Positions 53,328-61,936 of a stretch of 64,000 nt of DNA are shown one piece after another. The translations under genes were made by a program, and so were the position numbers. The stretch comes from Bacillus mesophilus (GTDB taxonomy: Bacteria > Bacillota > Bacilli > Bacillales > SA4): the NCBI RefSeq assembly GCF_011008845.1, contig NZ_JAAIWM010000001.1, forward strand, positions 954,229 to 1,018,228, read 5' to 3'. The notes under the pieces are model-generated. The model did no database searches. It saw nothing but the letters and a program-made list of their open reading frames with translations, and was not told the origin of the DNA. Position 1 is the stretch's first letter. Each line of letters opens with the position of its first letter.

Positions 53328-53594
53328 TTATAAACGATCCATTTTCTTTTTAATCTCAATTTCTAATCCTAAACAATCCAAAGTCTTCAATAAGGTATCA
53401 ATAGTATAGTTTGACCCACTTGTTACTCTGGAAAGTTGGGTATAACTAAAATCCTCAATCGTTTCGGCTGCTTGACGATAAGTTAAATTTTTATCTTTTA
53501 ATTGATTTCTTACAACATCAGCTATTTTCCTTTTAGGTATTTGTAAAACTAAAAATTCCTTCTGCAGTTCCTTTGATAGTTCATAATTATTCAT
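53328..53594 (-). CDS. XRE-family HTH protein (antitoxin-like)
   Basis: 88 residues, ATG 53594 behind AAAGGAG. The HTH is LTYRQAAETIEDFSYTQLSR followed by VTSGSNYTIDTLLKTLDCLGLEIEI, the layout of HigA-like or HTH_37 regulators that end in a short strand. No toxin gene of the HigB type is adjacent. It may control the GHKL-nuclease transcript downstream, though a terminator lies between. Confidence 0.8.
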   Translation of the reverse strand: MNNYELSKELQKEFLVLQIPKRKIADVVRNQLKDKNLTYRQAAETIEDFSYTQLSRVTSGSNYTIDTLLKTLDCLGLEIEIKKKMDRL

Positions 53595-54096
53595 GATTAG
53601 TTCTCCTTTCAGAGATATAAAACTAAACCTGATTCTCTTTTAGTTATTTCTAATGATATATTTTGACTATTTACATTTGATCTCTCATTCCAACTATTAT
53701 TAATCCTCAAGTTCTTACATAGTTTCCAAAACGGATCCTTAAAGTTAGGGCAATTTTAAAGACTAAAAACATCCTATTTATTTAATCATTTGTTAGTGAG
53801 TATATAGTTAAGTTTCTACTAAACCCAATTTATTTTTATGTGTTCTTTTCTATTAATTAAATCTTTTATAACCTTTTCAAGTAAATTTGCTTAATAAGAT
53901 GATAATAAAGTTAGATGTATCTTTCTGATTGATTCCAAAACTCTCATTTACGTCTAGTTGACACTAAACTCTCCTTTTAATATTTCCAATAGCAGAAAAC
54001 ATTATATCTTAATCTTTAAAATTTATTCTCATACTTTAATTAATTATTTAGGAGGGAGAGTTGAGAAAAACAGATTGTTCTTCTCAACTAAGTAAT
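53595..54096. other. AT-rich gap without a recognisable gene
   Basis: About 500 bases of strongly AT-rich sequence. I see no coding stretch, RNA gene or convincing hairpin; it should carry the promoter of the XRE gene. Confidence 0.5.
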
Positions 54097-54381
54097 TTAT
54101 AAGTTAATAATCTCTATTTTTTCAAAGACAAATTCTGTATCCGTTTCTCTAATAGATATTTTATATTCTCTATCCATGAAATGAAAAGAAATATGCCAAT
54201 AGTCTGCATTTATCCTTTCAACTAGATCCCCATCTTCAGATGAAACTATCATTTCTGGTTCACTGAAACCATAAACATCAATTGCATCAACTATTCTTAA
54301 GATATCACTCCCTCCCTTTTGATATAGACTTTCAACTTTAGCAAGAAAGCCATTTTCTAATCTTACCCTGTTAAACTTCAT
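54097..54381 (-). CDS. Small protein of unknown function
   Basis: 94 residues, ATG 54381 with a GGGGGA RBS. The sequence (FNRVRLENGFLAKVESLYQK, then DYWHISFHFMDREYKIS) is beta-rich and acidic, without a motif I know. Isolated between the XRE gene and the restriction endonuclease. The good RBS and compact frame argue for a real gene. Confidence 0.55.
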   Translation of the reverse strand: MKFNRVRLENGFLAKVESLYQKGGSDILRIVDAIDVYGFSEPEMIVSSEDGDLVERINADYWHISFHFMDREYKISIRETDTEFVFEKIEIINL

Positions 54382-54606
54382 CTCAAAGCAATCCCCCTAA
54401 ATTAATTCATCAAAGTATTATATAAACTAGTAATACTTTTCCAAACATATTCTGTTTTTAAATTACATATTCCTTCTAACCTCCAAAAGCTTACAAAAAT
54501 CGCTAATTCTTAACTCTTTTCTACTTATAAACACTATTTAAAAACTAGTACTTATTGAATAGATTTGAAATCTTAAAGGGGTAGGGGCTTGCCCCAAAAA
54601 TAATAA

Positions 54607-54627
54607 GGGACAGGCTCCTTCTGTCCC
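54607..54627. repeat. GGGACAG/CTGTCCC hairpin
   Basis: GGGACAG (54607-54613) and CTGTCCC (54621-54627) with a seven-base loop, just behind a GGGGCTTGCCCC-like stretch. Similar in style to the hairpin at 40849-40869. No T run, so it is more likely a small interspersed element than a terminator. Confidence 0.5.
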
Positions 54628-54714
54628 TCACTCTACATGAAAATTACAATTTGTTATTTTTTAATAATTAATAATATCAGGATTGGTAATAATAACCACT
54701 AAGGAGGAAGTACT

Positions 54715-55833
54715 ATGCCTAGTGGTCAGTGGTCATTCTTTACAGAGTACGCTATTTATGATTACATAAATCACCGTTTTAAAGAAAATCAACTTTATAT
54801 AAACAAAATTGTTGATAGTGGTAAGCATATATACAATACGAAACAATTAAAAGTAGTCGAACTAGAAAACATTAACGATTCTTTTTTCCCAGACGTGAAA
54901 GGAATTAAAATCAAAGGTGACAGCAAATATAAAAGACCTGCTGAAATAAAATTCTTAACATCAAGCTTTAAATATCACCTAGAGAAAACCGATGATTTCC
55001 AAGAGTTTATAAAAAATAACGGTTGTATAATATCCTTGAGACACGACAAGATTCCCACCAGTCTTCATAATTACAATATCGATGTTTTTCAATTAGATAT
55101 AAACGATTTTATAGGCTATTCAAGAGAGAATTTTGTTAGACTTTTGAACCGACAAATTAACTATCATAATGATAAGAAGATTTGGTTGATGTATGCACCA
55201 TCAGAAAGAAACTTTTATAAGGGAACTAGTGAAGTTCCTCCGGCATATTTAAGTGGCAGATGGTGTCCTTCTAATAAGCTAAATAACTTTGATTTATCTA
55301 AGGATGACAAGGTTATCTTTATTAACACCAAGGGCAGCAGTTGGCAAAATGTTAAAAAAAAATTAAATTCAGATGGTGTGTTTTATGAAAAGTGGTTACT
55401 AAACGAAATATTTATTTGTACAGTAACTTCACCAATACGTAGTAGAAAAGAGTACTGTGACATACTTGGAAAAGATATACACGAACCCCTTTGGTATGAT
55501 GAAACTATCGAGGGAAAGAAAGATAGAAGAGTTAAAAACGGAAAAGAAAACGTTATTAGATGGAATGAGGTTTTTGAGTTCCGAGTTGATACTCGGTTAA
55601 GTAACTTAAATATAAATCTAAATGAGTTTTCTTATGAAAATAAAGTATTTCATAAATTAGTTCATATAATTCTAAATGTATTTGCTGATTCTACTTCTCG
55701 TGAAATTGATCAAGAGACATATTCTTTATTTATTGAGTATATAGCAAAAATCCAGAACTACAAGACGAATAATTTGTTACCGTTGATGAATGAAGAAAAC
55801 AACCTTAATTTAAATCAAGGAAACATCCATTAG
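54715..55833 (+). CDS. Putative type II restriction endonuclease (PD-(D/E)XK)
   Basis: 372 residues, ATG 54715 with AAGGAGG. The nuclease core is SFFPDVKGI (P59, D60) and RPAEIKFL (E77, K79), a textbook PD-x16-EIK. The central region (about 180-290, DKVIFINTKGSSW, YEKWLLNEIFICTVTS) may be a separate DNA-recognition domain. It faces the methyltransferase gene at 55917-56810 tail to tail, 83 bases apart, the usual arrangement of a type II restriction-modification pair. The recognition site is unknown. The enzyme call rests on motif plus partner. Confidence 0.75.
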   Translation: MPSGQWSFFTEYAIYDYINHRFKENQLYINKIVDSGKHIYNTKQLKVVELENINDSFFPDVKGIKIKGDSKYKRPAEIKFLTSSFKYHLEKTDDFQEFIKNNGCIISLRHDKIPTSLHNYNIDVFQLDINDFIGYSRENFVRLLNRQINYHNDKKIWLMYAPSERNFYKGTSEVPPAYLSGRWCPSNKLNNFDLSKDDKVIFINTKGSSWQNVKKKLNSDGVFYEKWLLNEIFICTVTSPIRSRKEYCDILGKDIHEPLWYDETIEGKKDRRVKNGKENVIRWNEVFEFRVDTRLSNLNINLNEFSYENKVFHKLVHIILNVFADSTSREIDQETYSLFIEYIAKIQNYKTNNLLPLMNEENNLNLNQGNIH

Positions 55834-55916
55834 TTACTCTAGTGAATAAAAGGACTACCAAAGATAATTCTTTTATATTATGAGTAACAAAGGATGTATC
55901 CTGCTTGCCATGATAC

Positions 55917-56810
55917 CTACATTATCTCAATTGATTCATTTGATGATTTATCTTTTATATATCTTGAATTATTTGAGTAAATATTCTCTTTCAATTCCAA
56001 TGCATGTGTATTAGCTATGTCCATAATATACTTTTGATTTAGCTCGTAGCCTATTGAATTTCTCTGTAGTTCATTGGCAACTCTCATGGTTGTACCTATA
56101 CCACAAAAAGGATCTAAAATAGTGTCGTTTTTTAAACTAAATAATTTTATTAGTCTTCTTACCACCTCGTCCGGAAAAATAGCTTTGTGAAATTGATGTT
56201 TCGCAGAGTTAATTTTCCATATAGGATTTAACCATTCTTGAAGCTTTTCTTTAGGAATTCTATTCATTTCTTCATCCTGTCGTTGATCAATAGGCCCTCT
56301 ATCTCTATTTCCTGGTTTTCTAAATACTAAGATGTGTTCAGTTAGTAAATCTGTATAAAGAAACGGAGCTATTCCATACTCTTTGAATTTCCCTTTTCCG
56401 ACTGAACCTCTGATTAAAGATGCTTTTTCTCCTTTTTTAACTCCGTACTTTTCCCAAATAAAATGTTGATATAAATCTAAATCCATTTCTCTTGTAAAAA
56501 AATTAATTAAATCTGATTGTATTGGATATATTCTAGGCCTACCTGATTTTTTATACTCTCCTGTCCTTACATCAGCAATATTAATACAAATAAAGGAATC
56601 TATCTTTAACACTCTTATGCATTCATGCAGATGGAGCTTTAATTGATTTAGGTATTGCTGATATGTCATATTTAAGCCTAATTGACCAGGATTATCGTAA
56701 TCTTTTAAGAACCAATATGGAGGACTCGTTACTATTAAATCGATGGTACTATTACCTATCTCACTCATGCTTGAAGAATCTTTGTTGTAAATAGTAATAT
56801 CCAGAACCAT
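55917..56810 (-). CDS. DNA methyltransferase (N4-cytosine or N6-adenine, beta class)
   Basis: 297 residues. The order is IV before I: catalytic LIVTSPPYWFLKDY (about residues 28-41), a target-recognition region (GRPRIYP to about 190), then motif X/I region DPFCGIGTTMRVANEL (about 238-253). TSPPYW is common among m4C enzymes, so N4-cytosine is slightly favoured. The start ATG 56810 has AAGGAG 4 bases upstream. It is convergent with the PD-(D/E)XK endonuclease and should protect its target sites. Confidence 0.9.
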   Translation of the reverse strand: MVLDITIYNKDSSSMSEIGNSTIDLIVTSPPYWFLKDYDNPGQLGLNMTYQQYLNQLKLHLHECIRVLKIDSFICINIADVRTGEYKKSGRPRIYPIQSDLINFFTREMDLDLYQHFIWEKYGVKKGEKASLIRGSVGKGKFKEYGIAPFLYTDLLTEHILVFRKPGNRDRGPIDQRQDEEMNRIPKEKLQEWLNPIWKINSAKHQFHKAIFPDEVVRRLIKLFSLKNDTILDPFCGIGTTMRVANELQRNSIGYELNQKYIMDIANTHALELKENIYSNNSRYIKDKSSNESIEIM

Positions 56811-57056
56811 TCAACTCCTTTTTGGTAATGGATATGCCTTAGGAAGGTTGTCTTATTACATAAATCTGGTAAAATATTAATCTTTCAAAATTATGAAGGG
56901 AAATTTGGACTTTATCCCAATCACTAACAAGAAAGTAAGGAAAAATCTTATCCCATCTGTTCCGCTTACCTTCTCAATCTTCTAAATCTATGAATAATAA
57001 AACTTCACTGTCGTCCCAACGTGAAACCTTTACTCTAGAAAATAAATAAAGCAAAG

Positions 57057-57100
57057 GGAATAGTTTTATCTCTATTTTAAGTACACAAGAACTATTCCCT
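57057..57100 (-). terminator. Terminator of the GIY-YIG/DUF2075 operon
   Basis: GGGAATAGTT (57057-57066) pairs perfectly with AACTATTCCC (57091-57100) across a 24-base loop. On the minus strand TTTGCTTTATTTATTTTC follows. It is 75 bases past the stop at 57176. Confidence 0.65.
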
Positions 57101-57175
57101 ATTGTTCAAAGTTCCACAACTACAAATACTGATTACAACATTTTACTAGAAAACCATCACACTAAGGATAACTAA

Positions 57176-58792
57176 TTATTTCTTAAGTTTTCCTAATCTA
57201 TCCCTCAACTTCTCATCACTAGCATAAATATAAAGTCCTTTAATCCCTCTCTTCATAAGAACATTAAGAGAATTCAATATAATTTTTTCTTTCACCTTTT
57301 CACTGTCTTCAAATTCATCTTTTCCCCGGTATGCTTCCGTGTCTTTGTAGTTCTCTGTGAGAATCTTTAATGTATCGGTTTTCTCATCATAAGAAATAGA
57401 TGGCCCCAGGATTACTCCCACATAATTTAAGTCAAATCCCTGAATCGTGTAAATGGATCCAGCTTCTTTGATGGTACCTGCTTTTTCTGCCCATGTTTCG
57501 TTTCCATAATCAGCGTTCCAAGGAAGTTTGAAGCCCTCTTCTTCTACATAATAGTCTTGGCCATCTTTCTTATGTACGTAATCAAAGGTAGAGACAATCC
57601 TGGCAAGTTCATGCTGCTCATTTTTTTCCTGAATGACCTTATACATTTCAGCAGCTGAATCGAAAATTCGAAAATCATAATTTGGATTACTAGGTATGCT
57701 AGTAATCTTCTTTTTGACGAAGTGATCAATCCATTGAACCATTTGATTACTTGCTTTCATCCGAAATTGGTTAGTCAGTATATAGGGTTCTTCGGTATTG
57801 CATTCACCTAGAATATCTTGAAGCCTGCTTTCGTCCCAGTAACTTTTCATCTTAAGCACTTGTTTATCATCATAAACAGCTATAACAACCTTACTATGTC
57901 TAATAATTTCCTGTAATTGATTTTCCTCATTAAAGTTATTATACCGGTCTGGCTTGGTTAACAATAAATGTGCCTCATCTACCAAAACAATATCAGCTTT
58001 TTCCTTCAGATTTTTACGCCTATTTATAAAACTAGTTGGTTTATCAAAGCTTTTCTTACTAAGTGCTTTTACATTACCTGCTATTTTTTTATAGGTTTTA
58101 AGCATCTCCGAGTGATTTACTAATAAGTGATTATCCGTTTTATAAAGAACGGAGGACTTTTCTTTTGATAGTTCCTGTATTTTGTTAAAGACGGAACTTA
58201 ATACAACACTTTTTCCTACACCCGCTTCACCTTTAATTAAAAATACAAACGTTTGGTCATCCTCGATATGCTGCTCACATACCTCGATAATTTTATTTTT
58301 AAGCTCAAGTTGCTCAATGGTTAACTCCTTAAAAGGTGATAACTTAAAAATATCCTTATTTTCAATAGTGCTGCTGGAGTGATCGACGATTTTCCTTGTC
58401 AAAAGCTCATTCCATATTTCCGTAAACAATTCTTCATTGTAATATTGTTTTTTATAGTAGTTATGCATCACGCTTTTGGTAGTCTGACTCTTGTTTTGCA
58501 ATTTATAACGCTCATCAGCCAAAAAGTAATTAATTAGCTTGGTTTCGATATTGTATGTAGCAGACTGATTAAACTTTTCATGAATAATAAACGTCATCTT
58601 TTCAAGTGATTTCCGCTCCTGGTTACTAAGGTGATCCCTCATACGATTCCTTACGGCAACCGTCTCACCAATGTAGACCGTTGTATTATTATTTAAAAAG
58701 TACACAACAGGATAATCAACGTAATTTTCATTACTAATACTATCTAGTGAGTCCTTGTTAAATGGGAATGTTTTTATCTCAACTTGGCTCAT
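57176..58792 (-). CDS. GIY-YIG nuclease fused to DUF2075 helicase-like ATPase
   Basis: 538 residues. N-terminal GIY-YIG domain: PVVYFLNNNTTVYIGETVAV (29-48) with the two motif tyrosines, RNRMRDHL, E83 in YNIETKLI and N100. C-terminal DUF2075 SF1-type ATPase: FLIKGEAGVGKSVVLSSV (Walker A), IVLVDEAHLLLTKPDR (Walker B), LTNQFRMKASNQM, YTIQGFDLNYVGVILG and the end KRGIKGLYIYAS. Nuclease plus helicase in one chain recalls the staphylococcal Nhi defence enzyme, which I believe also carries DUF2075; this is from memory. It lies 36 bases behind the MazG-like gene and forms a two-gene operon with it. Confidence 0.85.
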   Translation of the reverse strand: MSQVEIKTFPFNKDSLDSISNENYVDYPVVYFLNNNTTVYIGETVAVRNRMRDHLSNQERKSLEKMTFIIHEKFNQSATYNIETKLINYFLADERYKLQNKSQTTKSVMHNYYKKQYYNEELFTEIWNELLTRKIVDHSSSTIENKDIFKLSPFKELTIEQLELKNKIIEVCEQHIEDDQTFVFLIKGEAGVGKSVVLSSVFNKIQELSKEKSSVLYKTDNHLLVNHSEMLKTYKKIAGNVKALSKKSFDKPTSFINRRKNLKEKADIVLVDEAHLLLTKPDRYNNFNEENQLQEIIRHSKVVIAVYDDKQVLKMKSYWDESRLQDILGECNTEEPYILTNQFRMKASNQMVQWIDHFVKKKITSIPSNPNYDFRIFDSAAEMYKVIQEKNEQHELARIVSTFDYVHKKDGQDYYVEEEGFKLPWNADYGNETWAEKAGTIKEAGSIYTIQGFDLNYVGVILGPSISYDEKTDTLKILTENYKDTEAYRGKDEFEDSEKVKEKIILNSLNVLMKRGIKGLYIYASDEKLRDRLGKLKK

Positions 58793-58828
58793 AGGTAGAT
58801 CTCCTCTTATTCAATACTTACTGTAGAC

Positions 58829-59128
58829 TTACTTTTTATTAACAGGATATTTTATCGCATTCTTGTCCATCTTCTTATGTACTTCCTCTTCTAAATCAAC
58901 ATCTAATTTGTCAGCTAGTTGCAACAGATATATAAGTACATCTGCCATCTCTTCTTTTATATTATGCATAGATTCACTAGTAGCTTCCTCACTACTTCTC
59001 CACTGGAAGTTTTCAAGAAGCTCGTTTGCTTCTAGTGAGATCGATATGGCAAGGTCTTTGGGATTGTGGTATTCCTTCCAGCCTCGTTCGTCTCGGGATT
59101 GGGTGATCTTTTGGGTGATTTCTTTCAT
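58829..59128 (-). CDS. MazG-like nucleotide pyrophosphohydrolase
   Basis: 99 residues from ATG 59128 (AAAGGAG five bases upstream); an earlier start at 59173 lacks an RBS. Family pattern: TQSRDERGWKEYHNPKDLAI, then SLEANELLENFQW and EEMADVLIYLLQLADKL, the ExxE...ExxD metal-binding set of small MazG/RS21-C6-like enzymes. It hydrolyses a (deoxy)nucleoside triphosphate to monophosphate and pyrophosphate. First gene of the operon with the GIY-YIG/DUF2075 protein. MazG partners recur with this helicase type, so a functional link is likely. Confidence 0.88.
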   Translation of the reverse strand: MKEITQKITQSRDERGWKEYHNPKDLAISISLEANELLENFQWRSSEEATSESMHNIKEEMADVLIYLLQLADKLDVDLEEEVHKKMDKNAIKYPVNKK

Positions 59129-59230
59129 TTGTGCTCCTTTGATTTGTATATATTTGTAATTATATTTTAGCATTTTATTTTATTGATATGAAATTAACTT
59201 CTAGAGTTTCTCCATTACTGCATAACAAAA

Positions 59231-59256
59231 GAGAGTTGAATTTAATCTCAACTCTC
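59231..59256. terminator. Terminator between the DUF262/FRG operon and the MazG gene
   Basis: GAGAGTTGA (59231-59239) pairs perfectly with TCAACTCTC (59248-59256). On the minus strand TTTTGTTATG follows. It ends the EcsC-FRG-DUF262 operon. Confidence 0.7.
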
Positions 59257-59406
59257 CTAGTCGTTTTTTAGTACAAGGGAAAAAGGTTGCCCCAATCATA
59301 CATTTGAATTGGTTAGGATATGACATTTTTTAACCAATCATTATTGAGCGAAACTTGACCCTCTGCTTTCCTGCTATTTGTGTACAGTTCATTCACCGTC
59401 ATATAT

Positions 59407-60672
59407 TTAAGTGAGGCTTTTCCTAATAAATTCATTAATTTCAATTAACTTTTCTTTTTTAATTTTTAAAGATGATAACGTTAAATCTTGAACTTTGTTA
59501 TCTATAAATAGGTATGTCATTATATATTTCATATTAGTCGAAGAAGCCTTATACTCAATATCTGCAATTGGGGAGTAAGAAATTATAGTTTTTAAGTCTT
59601 CAACTAAATTATCATCTTCTATATCTACTTCAAAATAGTAGTAGATAGCTGCTATTATAATAGAAACTCCCATTAAGTATTTACTTTGACGCTGTTTATC
59701 TGTAGAGAGCATACTTGTTGAAAAAGGGTATTCAATTTGCTCAGATATCTTTAGAAGGAAATTATTAAATTCATCGAACCTTAACTTTAATACCTCAAGG
59801 CTCTCATCCTCATTTTCCTTATATTTTTTTGATTTTCTCTCAAGGAATCTCTTTGAAGCGGTGACACCATCTCTTACATTCTCTTGAAGACCTTCTTCTA
59901 TTACGCTGAAGATTATACATATTTCCTGGTGATTCTTTTGTTTATCATTTCGTGATTTTGTAATGTTATATATCTTATATAACTTGGCTTCTTTTGTATT
60001 TCCCTTAGACAATATTGCTTCTTCGTTTTTCTCATTTTCGGAAATTAATACATTTATAAACCGGCTAATATATTTGCTTGTTTCAGAAAAATAAGTAGCC
60101 ATTTCTATTTCCTGAATTTCAAGAGGTTTAGTATTCCTGTTATATCGCTTAAATAACTCAATTTCAACCTCTGGATCTTCAAAGCTTTCAAACTCTAATA
60201 TTGATAGATGGCTTCCCAAAATTTTAATTTTATCTCTCTTTTCAAGTTCCGAGAACTTTTTATTCTCATAAAGTGGGTCATTTCCTAAAATTTCTAATTT
60301 TTTTAATGGGAATTTATTATTTATATATCTAAATATAGCATTTAAACGATGTTGTCCATCCATTACGTGCCTAATTTGAACATCATTTTTCCCTGATATC
60401 ACTAGGAAAACTTCTGGGATGGGAATACCTACCAAAAGTGACTCAATGATAGAACTTTCTTCCTTAATAGATGACCGATATTTACGTTGATAATCAGGAC
60501 TTAATACAATGCCTTGTAAGATCTCCATCTCTTGCTCTTCTTTCATCTCTTCTATAGATAGTTTTAAATACTTTTCTCCTTTTTCAATAAATTTAACTAT
60601 ATCTTGTATGGATATTAAAGGACGATTCGATTTAATGTTTTTCATTGATTCTTTGAAATTTGTACTTATCAT
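59407..60672 (-). CDS. DUF262 (ParB-like) protein without HNH domain
   Basis: 421 residues. The DUF262 core is LSPDYQRKYRSSIKEESSII, then LLVGIPIPEVFLV and RHVMDGQHRLNAIFRYI with the DGQHR motif. The C-terminal half is helical and lacks the HHIFP-type HNH motif of the DUF262 protein at 44415-46211. The start overlaps the stop of the FRG gene by 4 bases (ATGA), and a GGGGGG RBS lies inside that gene. It is thus coupled to FRG. Alone it would bind or hydrolyse NTP; nuclease action must come from a partner or be absent. Confidence 0.8.
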   Translation of the reverse strand: MISTNFKESMKNIKSNRPLISIQDIVKFIEKGEKYLKLSIEEMKEEQEMEILQGIVLSPDYQRKYRSSIKEESSIIESLLVGIPIPEVFLVISGKNDVQIRHVMDGQHRLNAIFRYINNKFPLKKLEILGNDPLYENKKFSELEKRDKIKILGSHLSILEFESFEDPEVEIELFKRYNRNTKPLEIQEIEMATYFSETSKYISRFINVLISENEKNEEAILSKGNTKEAKLYKIYNITKSRNDKQKNHQEICIIFSVIEEGLQENVRDGVTASKRFLERKSKKYKENEDESLEVLKLRFDEFNNFLLKISEQIEYPFSTSMLSTDKQRQSKYLMGVSIIIAAIYYYFEVDIEDDNLVEDLKTIISYSPIADIEYKASSTNMKYIMTYLFIDNKVQDLTLSSLKIKKEKLIEINEFIRKSLT

Positions 60673-61871
60673 TGATTTCCCCCCCCTTGCATTTCTTCAT
60701 ATTGAAACTTGATTGATTTAACTACATTATCTTTATCTGGATAAATATTCTCAAATGTAATTCCTAAATTAAATAACTCTTTCAATATATCTTTTTTGAA
60801 ATTTTTATTTATTATGACCGCCTTACCATATTTCGTTAATTTACTTTTAAATTCTTCTTTATCTTGAGTAGAGACTTTTAAAAAACATCCTTTTTGAAAA
60901 TGGATTCTTTCATTAGAATTTCCTAATTTAATAAAATACGATCTTGATGAATACCTTCTTACAGACTCAACTACAGTTGGATCAGAATAATCAACTAATT
61001 TTTCTCTTAAACTGACAGTATCAATATTATAGGCAAGAGAATCTATAAAATATACAATTGAGTGTTGATCAGTATATTCATATTCCTCAATTGCAAACAA
61101 TAAGGAAATGAGGTGAGCTTCTGTGAAATCTAGGTAATCTGTCGGCAAACCAAAATGCTGCCCCTCAGCTCTTAACTCTTCGTTTGATTTTCCTTTTATT
61201 TCTCTGTCGTAATAAATTATCTTTTGTTTAAAGGCATTTTCGTATTTATCGGCATGAATTTCATAATCTTTCCCGTGCTTTCTATGTAAAGAGGGTAACA
61301 ACTCATACGTGCAATTTTTTTGACCTCTTGACACAAAATTTTCCGCTGGATCTAACTCAGACACAAAGGCAATATAATCACTAAGATTAGATATATACTC
61401 AATATTAGATTCTTCAATTTCTATTAAACTAGATACTGTGCTAATTACGTTATAATCCTTCCATCTTTCTTTTTCCTCACGTTTATCATTAACCACGTCA
61501 CTAATTCTCTGAAGATTAATTTCTATATCTGTATTACCGTCATAAGCAGCAATGTCTATTAAATCCTCTAATCTTAATTCCTGTAAAGTCTCTATATCTA
61601 TTTTATTTGTTTCTTCTTCTTTTACTTCAATAAAATATGATTGCTTTATGTAGATTAAATTCTCTAAATAAAATTGAAATTCAGGGGTATCTTCTTTTAG
61701 TTCAGTATTGGATGCAAGTGCATCTTCTATTTGTTTGTCCTCCATATCTGAAAGGAATTGAATTTCTGTAAGATATTCTTGCATTATCCTTTTAAGTTCT
61801 TCATCATTCTCACTTAATTTTATTTCCTTAAGATTATCCAATTCAAAGATATTATCTATCGTTTTTTGCAT
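60669..61871 (-). CDS. FRG-domain protein
   Basis: 400 residues. The FRG domain is in the C-terminal half: NFVSRGQKNCTYELLPSLHR, then AEGQHFGLPTDYLDFTEAHL and HSIVYFIDS. The N-terminal 170 residues are acidic and helical. FRG domains (named for an FxxxRG-like motif) are found in phage and defence contexts; their chemistry is unsettled. It is coupled to the DUF262 gene by a 4-base overlap, a pairing that suggests one system. Upstream on the same strand are two membrane-linked proteins. Confidence 0.8.
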   Translation of the reverse strand: MQKTIDNIFELDNLKEIKLSENDEELKRIMQEYLTEIQFLSDMEDKQIEDALASNTELKEDTPEFQFYLENLIYIKQSYFIEVKEEETNKIDIETLQELRLEDLIDIAAYDGNTDIEINLQRISDVVNDKREEKERWKDYNVISTVSSLIEIEESNIEYISNLSDYIAFVSELDPAENFVSRGQKNCTYELLPSLHRKHGKDYEIHADKYENAFKQKIIYYDREIKGKSNEELRAEGQHFGLPTDYLDFTEAHLISLLFAIEEYEYTDQHSIVYFIDSLAYNIDTVSLREKLVDYSDPTVVESVRRYSSRSYFIKLGNSNERIHFQKGCFLKVSTQDKEEFKSKLTKYGKAVIINKNFKKDILKELFNLGITFENIYPDKDNVVKSIKFQYEEMQGGGNQ

Positions 61872-61936
61872 AAAACCACCTCATAATTCCCCCAAAATGT
61901 ATATTAACTATACTATATTTTTTTCTCTACTTTACC

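Noticed and set aside
59313..59402. A 29-codon reading frame (MTVNELYTNSRKAEGQVSL...) on the minus strand, starting 5 bases after the DUF262 stop
   Set aside because: Too short, with no own RBS seen and no recognisable family. It may be a remnant; not listed as a gene.
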